DNA from: Dactylonectria macrodidyma
Taxonomy: Eukaryota > Ascomycota > Sordariomycetes > Hypocreales > Nectriaceae
Assembly: GCA_020744425.1 (NCBI GenBank)
Contig: JAGMUV010000004.1
Coordinates: forward strand, 3,906,001-3,970,000
Length of the DNA stretch: 64,000 bases
Reading direction: 5' to 3'
Shown here: piece after piece, positions 25,802-36,700 of the stretch
How positions within the stretch are numbered: the stretch's first letter is position 1
Layout of the letters: each line of letters starts with the position of its first letter
Translations under genes and position numbers: made by a program
The notes under the pieces: model-generated
The model's database searches: none
Seen by the model: the letters and a program-made list of their open reading frames with translations, nothing else
What the model was told of the DNA's origin: nothing

Positions 25802-26047
25802 GATGATGCTGTAAGTGACGGAGGCGGTGCGTCGAGGGAGCATAGAACGGGCGGTTCCAGTTGAGTAGGCTTTGAGGGAGAAGGAGAGAAGCCTCGGGCG
25901 GGAATACTGAGCGTGAGCGAAGACCCTCAGCAAGGCAAAGTGGTGAATTCTGCACTGATATGTATGTACAGAAAGGATTGGAGCGCGTGGGGGGTGTGTG
26001 TGTCTGAAGGCAGTTCTTCCTGGTGCGGTTAGGTGCTCCAAAACATC

Positions 26048-26782
26048 AAGGTCCTCACCGGGAGCGCCAAGCCCCCGGGATGGAGTCTTGGGGCAACAAA
26101 GAACGGGCCGGCTTCTTGGAGATGCAAGGAAACGAACGAACGAGTAGGTGGATATATGGGATGTATGGGTGGATGGGCGGAGGAAGTGGTGGGGGCGACG
26201 ATGTCTTCAGGGTTGTTGTCGTTCATGTACAGTAGTACAGTGCAGTGCAGCGCAGTGAATGGATGACATGACCAGACCAGAGGAGTGGTTTCATCGATCC
26301 ACCGAATCCACGACTGGGGAATCCGAAAAAAGACATCAAGGTTGCTCCCCAGTTTATCGTCGACGACCTTGCAACCCCCCGTTCTTGTCGGCCGAGTGGG
26401 CAACCCATCAGCGCGATATGTGTCACTCTATTCAACTCGAAGAAGCCGATTCGATACAGCTAGTAAAACCCATGGAGCGGATTACGTCGATGGCCCATAC
26501 CGTCTCTTATGCGGAAATCCCCACCAAAGAAACATCCATGTATTTTGTCCCATGGCGTTGATGATGAGAACCCGGATGGATAGATGGATCACGGCGCCAA
26601 GCCGCACTGGGGATAAGCCCGCCCGCCCTTCCCTGCCTTCTGCAGTTGACCGAGCTGGGGCTTTTTGAGGGAAATAAAAATTGCCTTGTTCTTAGCTTTG
26701 TTTGGCTGGGTTGAAGAGGCTGGCGGTGGCATGCGTGTGTGTTTAATGCGTAAGCTTATTACAAGCTTAACTGCGAACCTTG
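26048..26782. promoter_or_regulatory. four CAAGGT (ZafA/Zap1-type) motifs upstream of the ZIP gene
   Basis: CAAGGT occurs at 26048-26053 and 26337-26342 (plus, both within ACATCAAGGT) and as ACCTTG at 26366-26371 and 26777-26782. The last reads ACCTTGAATGG, close to the yeast Zap1 site ACCTTNAAGGT. CAAGGT is, from memory, the core bound by the Aspergillus zinc regulator ZafA. All four lie in the 1.35 kb before the transporter start, where fewer than one is expected by chance. None was found just upstream of the GPI-protein gene. Confidence 0.5.
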
Positions 26783-27152
26783 AATGGACGGTGTGTGATG
26801 GGTGCTGCAGGGTCAGAGGAATACTTGCTCTAATGTGTGCGTGCTTCGGTTTAGACGGCGGGATGGTTTTAGGCAGCGGGATGCATGCAGTGGTGATGCT
26901 GTACAGTAGTCGGTTGGAGTTGTGTTTCTCGGACACTTTGAGTCCTCTCACGAGACAACCTTCTTGATCTTTAGAGCTAAGAACCCTACCATGACATCAC
27001 TCAGCAACAAGACTCCAGGAAGCGACATATTTTTGTTTCATTAAACTAAGAGGCAATCATGTTGCCGAATTGAAAAGAAGTTATCCATGTTCTATCGTTT
27101 TGGTCTATGTCCAGTTGGATCCAAGCCAATTATACACATCCATCAGGGTGCC

Positions 27153-27934
27153 TTAGAGGGCAAAGACAGCGGCGGCAACCATGCCCAAGATAGGCACGAC
27201 ATCCATAGCAGCGGCACCGGTAGGGACGGAAGAGTCGCCGCTGGCAGTGGGAGTCGAGTCGCTGGCCGCGGGGGTGGACGCGATGGTGGCAGCATCGTTG
27301 CTGCCAGTCGTGGCGCGAGCGCCGTCGCAGTGCCTATCAGGGAAAGCAATTAGTCGATATACAGGCAAACAAAGAGACAAAACATACCAGTGATCGCCAT
27401 GGGGCTCACAGCCGTAAGACTCGGTGGGAGAGGCAGCAATGGTGCCGGTTCCGGAGGAGTGGTCGTCGTCGTCGTGGTCATCGTGGGCCTCGGTGGTAGT
27501 GGCAGCAGCGTCAGACACGGCGGCAGCGGATGTCACGACGGTGCTGAGGGTCGCGACGGCGCCGGAGCAGTGGTAGTGGTCGCCGTGCGGCTCGCATCCC
27601 CACGACTCGGTGGGAGAGGCGGCGAGGCTACCAGTGCCAGACGCGTGGTCGTGCTCATCCTCGTCCTCGTCCTCGTGGTCATGGGCCTCAGAGGTCGTGG
27701 CAGCTGCGGCGGCGGTCTCCGTCACGGCGGTGCTGAGAGTAGCGCGGGCGCCCTCGCAGTGCCTAGGTAATTACATGGTGAGCGGATGGTATCTTGAATG
27801 GGACAAAGGCCAGCTTACCAGTGGTCATCATGAGGCTCGCAGCCGTACGACTCAGTAGGCGACGCAGCCAGAGTCTGGGCATAGGCAGACGGGAAGAGAC
27901 CCAGAAGGGCAACAGCGAAAGTAGCAGTCTTCAT
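27153..27934 (-). CDS. small GPI-anchored wall protein with three Cys/His metal-binding repeats
   Basis: Three exons (minus: 27934..27819, 27762..27388, 27333..27153) sum to 223 residues. A signal peptide (MKTATFAVALLGLFPSAYA) is followed by three ~62-residue units, each SPTES[YW]GCEPH[GD]DH[WY]HC, with first Cys at 32, 95 and 157. The first two units are followed by acidic/His linkers (e.g. EAHDHEDEDEDEHDHASGTG). The C-terminus is Ser/Thr/Ala-rich and ends in a hydrophobic tail (DVVPILGMVAAAVFAL), as for a GPI signal. Repeats 1 and 3 are split by a phase-2 intron at the W codon; repeat 2 has lost it. The cysteine spacing and intron position equal those in the ZIP gene next door. I infer extracellular zinc (or copper) binding; no named family was recognised. 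Confidence 0.85.
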
Positions 27935-28937
27935 CTTGACGAGTAGTGTAGCTGAGACGGGATGACGACGGGTTTTGACAACGAGTGACTGGAGGACGAT
28001 GCGAGCTGAGCGGGAACGGTAAGGCGAAAGAGGAAGAGTGCGGCGACGACTTTATAGCTATGGTTGACAGCTGCAACCAGGAGCTGCCAGGTGCCAATGC
28101 ATGCAGTGAATCGCGGATATCCCATATGCGGTTACGCCTTGGAGCCATCACACGAACGAGCAAACGGGCTAACAAACGACCTCAGTCCCAGGATGCATGA
28201 TCCAGGACGACCCACGGAGAGGGGGTGAGGGAAGGGATGGCCGTCACCGGTGGGGGTCCATGATGGAGACGATCAAGAAGGTAGATACGCCCCAATACGT
28301 AACTTGGTCTGCATGGAGTGCAAATATCCTGCTCATTCTCGCCATCGCACACCCCCTGGTTTAAGCATGACGGTCAAGCATCATTGAACCACACCACCAT
28401 TCGCTTCTCCTCCTCCGATCCTAGCCATCCATCCACCCACCCACTTCGTAAGGCTTCACAGCAACATAAAAACCCTGTATGGGCCAACAAAAGACGTGGG
28501 GATTATTTTAATGGATCCAATATGGTGCAGTGCTGCAATTGAGAGGAGGAGAGGGGAGTGGCCCCCGTCTTGGCAAAGCATCTTGGCGTGGCCATCAGGG
28601 TCCTCACCAAAAAAGGCCGATGCAGCTTCATCCCAGTTTTGTGGCCAACATCGAATGGTAGCTGAGTGGGTTTTTTTGGTCTTTTTCAGCCGCTCGTGTT
28701 TGTGTCATGCAAAAGAACCGCAGTCGCCAAGAGTTTTCGAGTCTATCCAGGTTCGTCTTCTCTCAGCCTCTTGTTGATGTTGGTTCCCATGTGTCAGGTC
28801 GAGCTGAATGAGGTTGAATCACCGACGAGTAATCCCAGTCCTTTGAGAAAATTAACTATCTTTCTTTCATCCCCGTCGCGATTCAAAATTTCGAAAACAT
28901 TCCTCGGGGAGTGATTCGCCCCCATCACCCTTCCGCC
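27935..28937. promoter_or_regulatory. divergent promoter region, GPI protein / N2227 gene
   Basis: No gene is visible between the two divergent starts. No CAAGGT motif was seen here. C/T-rich leader sequence precedes the ATG at 28938. Confidence 0.4.
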
Positions 28938-30483
28938 ATGTTCTTGTCCCTCGCTTTCACTCTATTCCTCGCCGCCTCATGCGCAGCCGACGAGGCAGCC
29001 AACAACCAAGTCTACCCGCGTGGCGAGGAACCAGACCTGGCATCCATGCCCCTAGTAGGAACAGATTCGGTCCGTTGTACCAATATCATCTCCACCCCGA
29101 ATCCTTATGTCTAGTCATTGACACGAGAAAATTACAGCTGAAACCCCTGGATTCCCTGGTCGAAGTGCACGAGGTTATCGTCACAGTTGAGCAAGTTTCT
29201 AGTGCACCCACCAATCCTCGTCACATCCAGGAGAAGGCCAGGTTGCTCGAGACTCTTGCTAGACCCAAAGGGACTTTACCAAGCAATCACCCGAGACACC
29301 GTCTCCTTGACGCCCTCCATGGGTTTACAAAGTATCAAGAGCGTCAAAAGGCTGAACTTGATCGACTCAAAGGTCTCTACAAACGAGTCTCTAAGGCCCA
29401 GAAGTCTGTATGAGTTTCCCTTGATCCCTAGCCAACTACTGTTTCCGTTCTCACCTCGCGCCAGTTGCTAGAGCACCACGTCAAGTACTCCAAGAAGTTC
29501 AACCGTATCAACCATATTCTATCTCAAAACCAGGAGCTATGCGACCGCATAGTGCAAAGTGCCCTTGAATTCTACGAAATTGGAACTGAAGAGCTTCAAA
29601 GGCATATTAAAGACGCCGAAGCCGCCGGTAGGCAGGCAGACAAGATTGCAGTCTCCCAATCGCTGAAGCACATTGTGCGAGACTGGACTGAGGCCGGGTC
29701 ACGAGAGCGCGATGGCCCGTTCTTATGTCTTCTCCAGACCTTGAAACAACTCTTTCCGGACCGAGAAAACTCAACTCCTATCAAGGCGCTTCTGCCTGGA
29801 GCTGGGTTAGGTCGACTTGGGTTTGACATTGCTGATCTCGGAGGTACCAAATACGATTCTGAAAACCGCGAGAATCATTCCACTGACTGAACTATACAGG
29901 ATTCGACGTGACAGTCAACGAGTGGTCCATGTACATGAACGTCGCCTACCGCTTCCTCGAAACCCACCGCTCTCGACACAGCGAATCCGTCTACCCTTTC
30001 ATCGACGGCTGGTCGCACCACGCAACCGAAGCCGACATGCATCGAAAGCTGACCTTCCCTGACGTTTCAATCAATGCAAGTGCCGTGGTCATGGTCGAGG
30101 GAGACTTCACCACAGCGTTCCAACACCAAGCGGGACACTACGACGTCGTCGTCACGTATTTCTTCATTGACACGGCGCGGAATTTGATGAGCTATTTTGA
30201 TACTATCAAGAAGGTGCTTAAACCAGGAGGCTATTGGATCAACCTAGGCCCTCTTCTCTATGGCACTGGTCCATTCGTGCAACTTTCTCTAGAAGAGATT
30301 GTGCTAGTTACCGAAGCCATGGGGTTCTCGTATCTTGACACTGATAAATCATGTGGTGATTTGACGATACCAGGGAGAAATGTCAGGGGAATGGAAGCCA
30401 TCTATGGCTTCGATGATAGGGCGCTGACCAAGAATGCGTATAATGCGCAGTTTTGGGTGGCAAATAGGCCAGAAAAGGCTTGA
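28938..30483 (+). CDS. N2227-like (carnosine N-methyltransferase type) protein with N-terminal signal
   Basis: Exons 28938..29069, 29138..29407, 29465..29843 and 29900..30483 give 454 residues; a donor at 29055 instead (GTAGGA) would give 449. The body matches the N2227/CARNMT1 family: a helical segment (HHVKYSKKFNRINHILSQNQ), the SAM-binding LLPGAGLGRLGFDIA, NEWSMYMNVAYRFLE, GDF, and VLKPGGYWINLGPLLYG. The family methylates carnosine or related peptides with SAM in cytosol or nucleus. Here the first exon encodes MFLSLAFTLFLAASCAA, a good signal peptide, which would send the enzyme to the secretory pathway. The alternative is a mis-chosen first exon, but no other in-frame ATG upstream of the domain is better placed. 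Confidence 0.8.
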
Positions 30484-30865
30484 CTGGCCTGTTGATACCC
30501 ATTCTATGCTATTAATTCTATATGATATCTCAGTCGTAGAATCTCTTCAGAGAAGCCTTGTGCCTGCTGAAAATGCTAACCCAGCATACGTTACTACTGC
30601 CCAGAGCATAAATGAAGAAATATACAGCTCAGCTCCAAATCCTGTTCGTTCGGGTACGTCGATTGGCCTTTGTGTCATCGATTAATAGAGATCAGAACAA
30701 GCAGAACATTAGCCCGAATATACTGTGATTAGACGCCTTCATTGAACTACGATTAATTAGTCTATAAACTTGGTCATCAAAGACTGAACATGGTTGGGAA
30801 ACGAGAAGACTGAAGCACAAGTATTGTGTCTATTTACACTGATTGAGCTTCTGCGTGTTTGCGGC

Positions 30866-30900
30866 GCTCCCAGACCCTAAATCAGTAGCAGTCTGGGAGC
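30866..30900. repeat. perfect 10-bp inverted repeat with 15-nt loop
   Basis: GCTCCCAGAC at 30866-30875 is matched by GTCTGGGAGC at 30891-30900. It lies in intergenic DNA about 60-100 bp before an LTR-like segment and is not followed by a T-run. It may be a transposon end or a chance hairpin. Confidence 0.6.
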
Positions 30901-30963
30901 TGATTGCTTGCTCACATACATGTACAATCAGTATCTCAACTAAGCATGACCCTAGGTAAGGTT

Positions 30964-31275
30964 GTGATGCGGCCCTGGCTGGACTACGGTCCTGCTGGAC
31001 TAAAAAAAATCGCCGCCCGGGACCTATTCGGACCCGGCCCGGCCGCGCGCCCGGCCTAGCCTAGCCCGAGGGTATAAGAGCCCGCAAGCGGTCTGTTCAG
31101 ACAGCAAGATCATCATCAATAGATATGACCTTCTTCCCCCTCTGACCTCGTTATCCGTGCCGACCTCTCTGCGGGACCTCGCCGTCTTCTGCCCGGATCG
31201 CCTTACAGCCTTGCCAGCTAGACCTTCCTTGCGATCCGGGCTACCACAGCAGCCCTCAATCCAGACCTTCTTAGG
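30964..31275 (+). mobile_element. solo-LTR-like segment (copia-type), boundaries uncertain
   Basis: The region begins near TGTGATGCGG and has a GC-rich block, a TATA box (GGGTATAAGAGCCCGCAAGC), then a leader with ATCATCATCAATAGATATG and a C/T-rich stretch. This layout is typical of fungal copia LTRs. No internal retrotransposon coding sequence flanks it, and I could not confirm TG..CA ends or a target-site duplication. Confidence 0.35.
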
Positions 31276-31486
31276 TTACCGATTTGGGGATGTTTTCATC
31301 CTCTTCGTCCCTCACAGCCGCTTCAGTTGACTGTCACGACTACGCAATGTCAAGCAATTGCGGCGGTATTTCTCTCATTTGGCTATTCATAAATTTACTA
31401 AATCCAAATCCAAAGATGTCTTTAGTGTGGCCAAGAATGTTTGCAATATGCAAGGCAAATAAATGGGAGCCTCATGACGTTTTGAC

Positions 31487-32314
31487 TTAGTTCTTAATTT
31501 CCAACAGCTCGACGAAGCTGCAAAACAGTTAGTACTTCTTGGTTGACTGGGGGTTGGAATTGTTTTCTTACAAGATGAGGTCAGCGTGGGCAGGGATGAC
31601 GTCACCAGCACCGCTGTAAATCTTGAATTAGTCTTGCAATCATTCTCGCTCGAATATGGCAGAGAGGAAGATATATGTGCAGGTTTATCCAGCTCTCATT
31701 CGGGTGGTTTGGAGGGAGCTTGAGCGGGGTAGACCACGTTGGGGAGATTGCGCGATGCAATTGGTCAGGGGTTCGGGGGGGAGAAGCGGAGAGCTTACCG
31801 GGCGCCATAGCCGTAATCGCTGGAGTAATAAATGTTAGCAAAAAAATGCCTTGAAGCTTGACATAAGGGGCGGAAGTAAGCGTACGAGGTGATGTCAAGG
31901 ACGGCCTCCTCGCCGACCTTCATCTGGGGGACGCCCTCGTCCCAACCTATAGGGCAAGGGTCAGTCGGGGGTACGCTCGAAGGCAAGGGGGGAATCGTGA
32001 AGCTGCGGGAGGTATTAAGCACCCTTGATAACACGGCCAACACCAATGGCAGTCTCAAAAGGTCCTCGCTGTTTTGTGGTGTCGAAGCTAGATGATGAAG
32101 GACGTCAGTCAGTCAATCGATTGCGAGGGACCTCCCAGAGTAGCGGGAGCAAGGCGCGGAGTGGGACATACGGCTTCCTCTTGTCGTCTTTCTGGTAGTC
32201 GTTATAGGTTATAGTGGCGTCCTTGAGGTAGCCAGTGTACTTCATGACGACAGTCTGGCCGACTTGGGGAGAGGGACCGCTGCCCTCCTTAATGATAGTC
32301 TTGGTGACGCCCAT
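31487..32314 (-). CDS. FKBP12-type peptidyl-prolyl cis-trans isomerase
   Basis: Six exons (minus: 32314..32172, 32087..32023, 31946..31886, 31819..31799, 31613..31572, 31517..31487) sum to 120 residues, including a 21-nt microexon. The FKBP core is clear: GQTVVMKYTGYL, PFDTTKQRGPFETAIG, VGRVIKGWDEGVPQMKVGE, DYGYGARGGAGDVIPAHADL, FFVELLEI. The drug-pocket residues known for FKBP12 (Tyr, Phe-Asp, Val-Ile, Trp, Tyr) are kept. Compared with human FKBP12 there are roughly 12 extra residues (DATITYNDYQKDDK...) between the first Tyr strand and the FD motif. It should catalyse proline isomerisation in the cytosol and could be a rapamycin/FK506 receptor, though the insertion lies beside the pocket. 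Confidence 0.9.
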
Positions 32315-33791
32315 GATGATGATTAATAATGTTTGGGTGGTAGGAGATGAATGTGAATGTGTGGGTGGAAGAGGGAAGCAGAGTCAAGGGAAGCTTCGGC
32401 GGGGAGGAACAGGCTTTAATGCAAATGGAAACAAGCACCTGAGACAAAAATACACACACTGAGTTACATAGGTAGACTACACACCACACCATCCGATTGC
32501 TATAAACCTTGTCCTTCCAATCCGAGCTTCCGTCTCTCGCACACTCGAAGCTGGATGGTTGATGGCGGGGCAGGACCATGGCGGGCTGATCAGCAATGAC
32601 GCAAGGCGACAATTAGCGAGGGGCTGGGATCCACCTGAGATGAGGGGCAACGGAAGCTCGTGGAAGACGAAGACGAAGACGAAGCTATTATTTTGGGATG
32701 AAGAAGCTCAGGAAAACTTTGAAGCTTGTGATCCATAAAAGGACACGCGCGTTGACCGTACGTTTCGCTGCTTAGATAGACCAAAGGACGGAAATGAAGT
32801 CAGCATCATCCATCTGAGGTAGCTGTGTGATATCCCCACATATCAGTAGCCACATTGAGGGAGGGAGGCGTAAATGTTTGACGGACAGATGGAGCTGAAA
32901 GGACTGGACACATGCCCAAAATCCAAGGTAACACAGCATTAGGAAGTGATACTGGACCCCTTCCTGGAAGTTGCAGTTAGCACCAGATCTCATTTACTAT
33001 GTAGATTCCCGCCGCGGTTGGCCCTCGATCCTGAGCCTACCCTATACTGATCCACTTTACCAATGGAAATGGATGGGCCCTCTTCCATCCCGTTACGGCT
33101 GCGAATCTCCCCATTGACTCGACGAATCATCTGACTTGGCCCCTTTCATGGCCGGGTACAATTTGGGGTCAGGGCGGTAGGGGGCACAACGGCCTGGACA
33201 CTGCCGCACCATGCTGAGGACTGGCTTGTTGCCTGGTTGAGGCTGTTTTTGTACACTGTTGGTCGGCCCTTGTACGTACTATTAATATAGGATTGCTCAA
33301 TTGGCCTGTTGGTGGGAGCCCCAGATAGCCCCCCAGCAGCCAATAGTTTCACTTCTCAGACCGCAATAGCCGAGCCAGACTGGGCCTGTGCGCTGGGCTC
33401 TGTCGGCCAATGGTCGACGTGCTACAGGCGCCCATGATGGGTTTCACCCTTTGGCTGTGCCTCTTCAACCATGCAGGGGAAAAATATCTCTGGGATCATT
33501 CGTCAAAGGCGGCTATGCATCTGCAACCAAGCGCGCAAGGACAAAATGGAAAAATGCCCTTGCAATAGAGAGGCTCCCGCGGCAATCTCTTGGTCCTTAA
33601 TACATGTGCGATGCCTCGCCCGGCTTGGGCGCAATCAAACTATTGCCATCAAGTCTTAACCATCTGACTCTAAGATACTAATTACGTGCTGTCTTGTTGT
33701 CCAACACCTCAAAATCTGCCGATAAACAGAAAAATCATCCCTGCGCCGAACGTTGGGAACGACAGGCGGTTTGCCGTTCTCAGTCACCAAA
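32315..33791. other. intergenic, no gene seen
   Basis: FKBP12 leader and promoter occupy the left part. The rest holds only short unrelated frames; I see no domain or repeat. Confidence 0.4.
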
Positions 33792-36700
33792 ATGACCATG
33801 GGTGGAAGCTTGAGGCTTCTCGTCTTCGCCATCGCGTTTTCGCAATGCGCGGAAGCTTCTGATGGATATAATTTCTCCAGCAACTTATTCGAAGATGTGG
33901 CACCGTGCGTCTGATCGTCTTCTTTATCAACAAGTGTTTGCCTATATACTGATAATTCATCTTAGCTTGCTGGCCCTCTTCGGTGAGAGAGTCACGATGC
34001 AATTCATGAGCCAGTCGATGGGCTGGGCTGACAACGTGATTCTGGCAATGCTCCCTATTGGTATCATTACCGCAGTTGTCAGTGCCATTCGAGTCGGTGG
34101 TCCGCTGTGGCTCAAAGCCATCATCGGAAGAGCGAGAGAGAACTTTGCAAACGCTGAAGCAGAACTGATGTCATCCACCTCTAACGAAGTGTGTGAGTTA
34201 TGGAACGGCAACGATGTGGTGCGATGCATGGGATCAGCCCCCATCACAGAGTTCATTTGTCTGTTACCTGAAAACGTGCATAACAGCGGAAATGATCCAA
34301 CCATTCGCCCGAAGATAGTGGCAAGTGACCTGGACAATGCGCTTGCCAAAGGGTATCTGAAACGTGTCGGTAAGTGATCTGGCCTGTCTGTAGTCGTTCA
34401 CGCTGATTCTTCTGCCAGAACCAAATGACCAGGATGCCGATTCTGAGGAGGCTTCCCCAATACGCGATGACGAGTCCCAGGCAGAGAAAGGGCAAGCAAC
34501 AACGCCCGAAATCATTATTGTGCGGAATACGCTTGCCCATGCGCCAAACATCTCGCTCAACTGCCACAACATGTTCGACAGAACAGAGTTAAGAGTAGTA
34601 GCCGCCTTTGGAACCATTCTTCAGCTTGGAGTTCTTGCACTTTCCGCATTTGTTTCCTTCTACCCAACAAAGACGTTCTTAGAGGAGGGAGAGCCTATCG
34701 CAGGCTACGCCTTCTATTGTCTCGCAATTGGAACCATTCTGCTTGTTCTCGGAATTCTGCTCTGTGCCCATGTTGTGGAAACCAGTAGCCACGAAATCAG
34801 ATATCGACCGGGATTGGGAAAGAAAGCTCGACTGATCTGGCTACAGAAAAGCAAGACAGTGAGCGATCAATCCTTTGATTCCTATGCATTGTTTCCTATG
34901 GATGAAACAAGTCTTGTCGTAACATCCCAACGAGCTGACAAGGAAAGTGGAGGAACTCGGCTTGCCCTGGAAACTGTCGTTGGGACTGTGCTGGGACTTT
35001 CCGGGTTCATCCTGCAATATGTTGGCTTACGTGGAATGCACTGGTCGGTATTAGTTGCACAACTTGGCGCAATCATTGTCATGGCTGGTCTTCGTGCCTG
35101 GGTCCGTCGTGGGCTCGTGAAGCCTTTGCTATGCGAGCGTCTCACGCCTGGGCTCGAACTTGAGTGGTTCTCATCGCAACTGGGAAATCTTGACACGCCT
35201 TGGTTGGATATTTCACAAAGAAAGACCGCGGGTAGCAAGGACTGGAGGGTTATGACAGGTGGCAGCCTTCCATACCGAAGGTTTAGCGGAGATTACGACG
35301 CGGACGAGGAATCCGCCCATGATGACGAGTCCGCGCTAACACGCATCAACGACGACTCAAAAGCACATGCTGTCGCGATGATGAGGAGAGATCTTGGTGA
35401 ACTCGCAGATTGGCGTGGCCCTGCATCGGCAGAAGCTATCGCTCTTGCACGGTCACTGGAAATCACAATGGATGCTCTCTTCTCCGATTCCCCGGCCAAG
35501 AGTTTCACCTGGCTGCTCAAGGCTTTACATGGCGACATTCATTTCCGCTTGGACCGAGAGCAGAATGGGAATTGGAAAGCCTTTTCAGACGAGATTGAGG
35601 CGGCACTGTCGTTGTGGTTGTATTCCGTCAATGAGGAAGAGCATTGCACTGCCGAACAACCAACAAGGAAAGAGATTTCAAGGAGGACATGCAAAGATGA
35701 CACATGGCTGCGCGCCAAAGGATTGCACGCAAAGCCAAGCCTTCGATTGCTGGGACCATACACGCCAGGTCTTCACCGTGACTTGAGCTGGTGGATGCCC
35801 CGTGATTCATTGTCAAGAGTCCTCGAAGTCGAAGAGGTCGAAGTCGGAACTTTGGAAGTGGAAGATCATCGAATTGTTGGTTATCAACTAGAACGCGGCG
35901 AAGAACAGGGGCGTGCTAGTGCTATGTCAGAGGCAGTGGAGAGCGAGAATTTGGACTATGGATTTGTCTCCGGCCGTACAAGCCACCGGTTCAACAAGAA
36001 AGCTCGCCAGTACAACCACCGAGAGCTCGCAAACTTCAGTTTTGACCAGGCTAAGAGAAACCTCAGCGAGAATCGAGGTGTAAACACCTCTTTGGCCTTT
36101 GAATCCTACACCCACCTCGAGTCACTCTATGCCCAAGACATGTTCTCGGCTTTTATGTGGGCGGCAGCCAAGACACTCCGCAAACCCATTAAAGGTGACG
36201 CCGACTTGCGACCGGACGATTCTAGCAGCGCAAATGCTTGGCAATCCTTTACACTACGGAATGACCATTTATCGAAAATGGCTCAGGATATAGAGAGCAC
36301 TGGACTGGGAAGACTTGAAGAAATCTACATGAGCATTATCACGCCTCTCAGCGCAGAGAACAAGCTTCCTCAAGCTGGAGCCATGGTCGAACTAGCGCAA
36401 CAGCAAGCTAAGCGATATGAGCAAAGGGGTAATTGGCAAGCCGCGGGTGATGTATACTTGTGGCTGTTCCGAACGACTAAAAGATTCCCCCAAGAAAGCG
36501 ACATTGCTGTGAGGGCAACCGCAATAGTCCTGGAATTTCTGAGGAGAGTCACCTTGGCCACCAGGCTAGGAGAAGCTCACTACGAAGTTCACAAACTTCG
36601 AATCCTGGAAGCCCTGAGATTGGCTCTTCAAAAGGAGCTAGATGATGGTTCACAAGAGGTTGTCTCCAATCTGATGGTGCTCTATGAGAAACAAGGCCGT

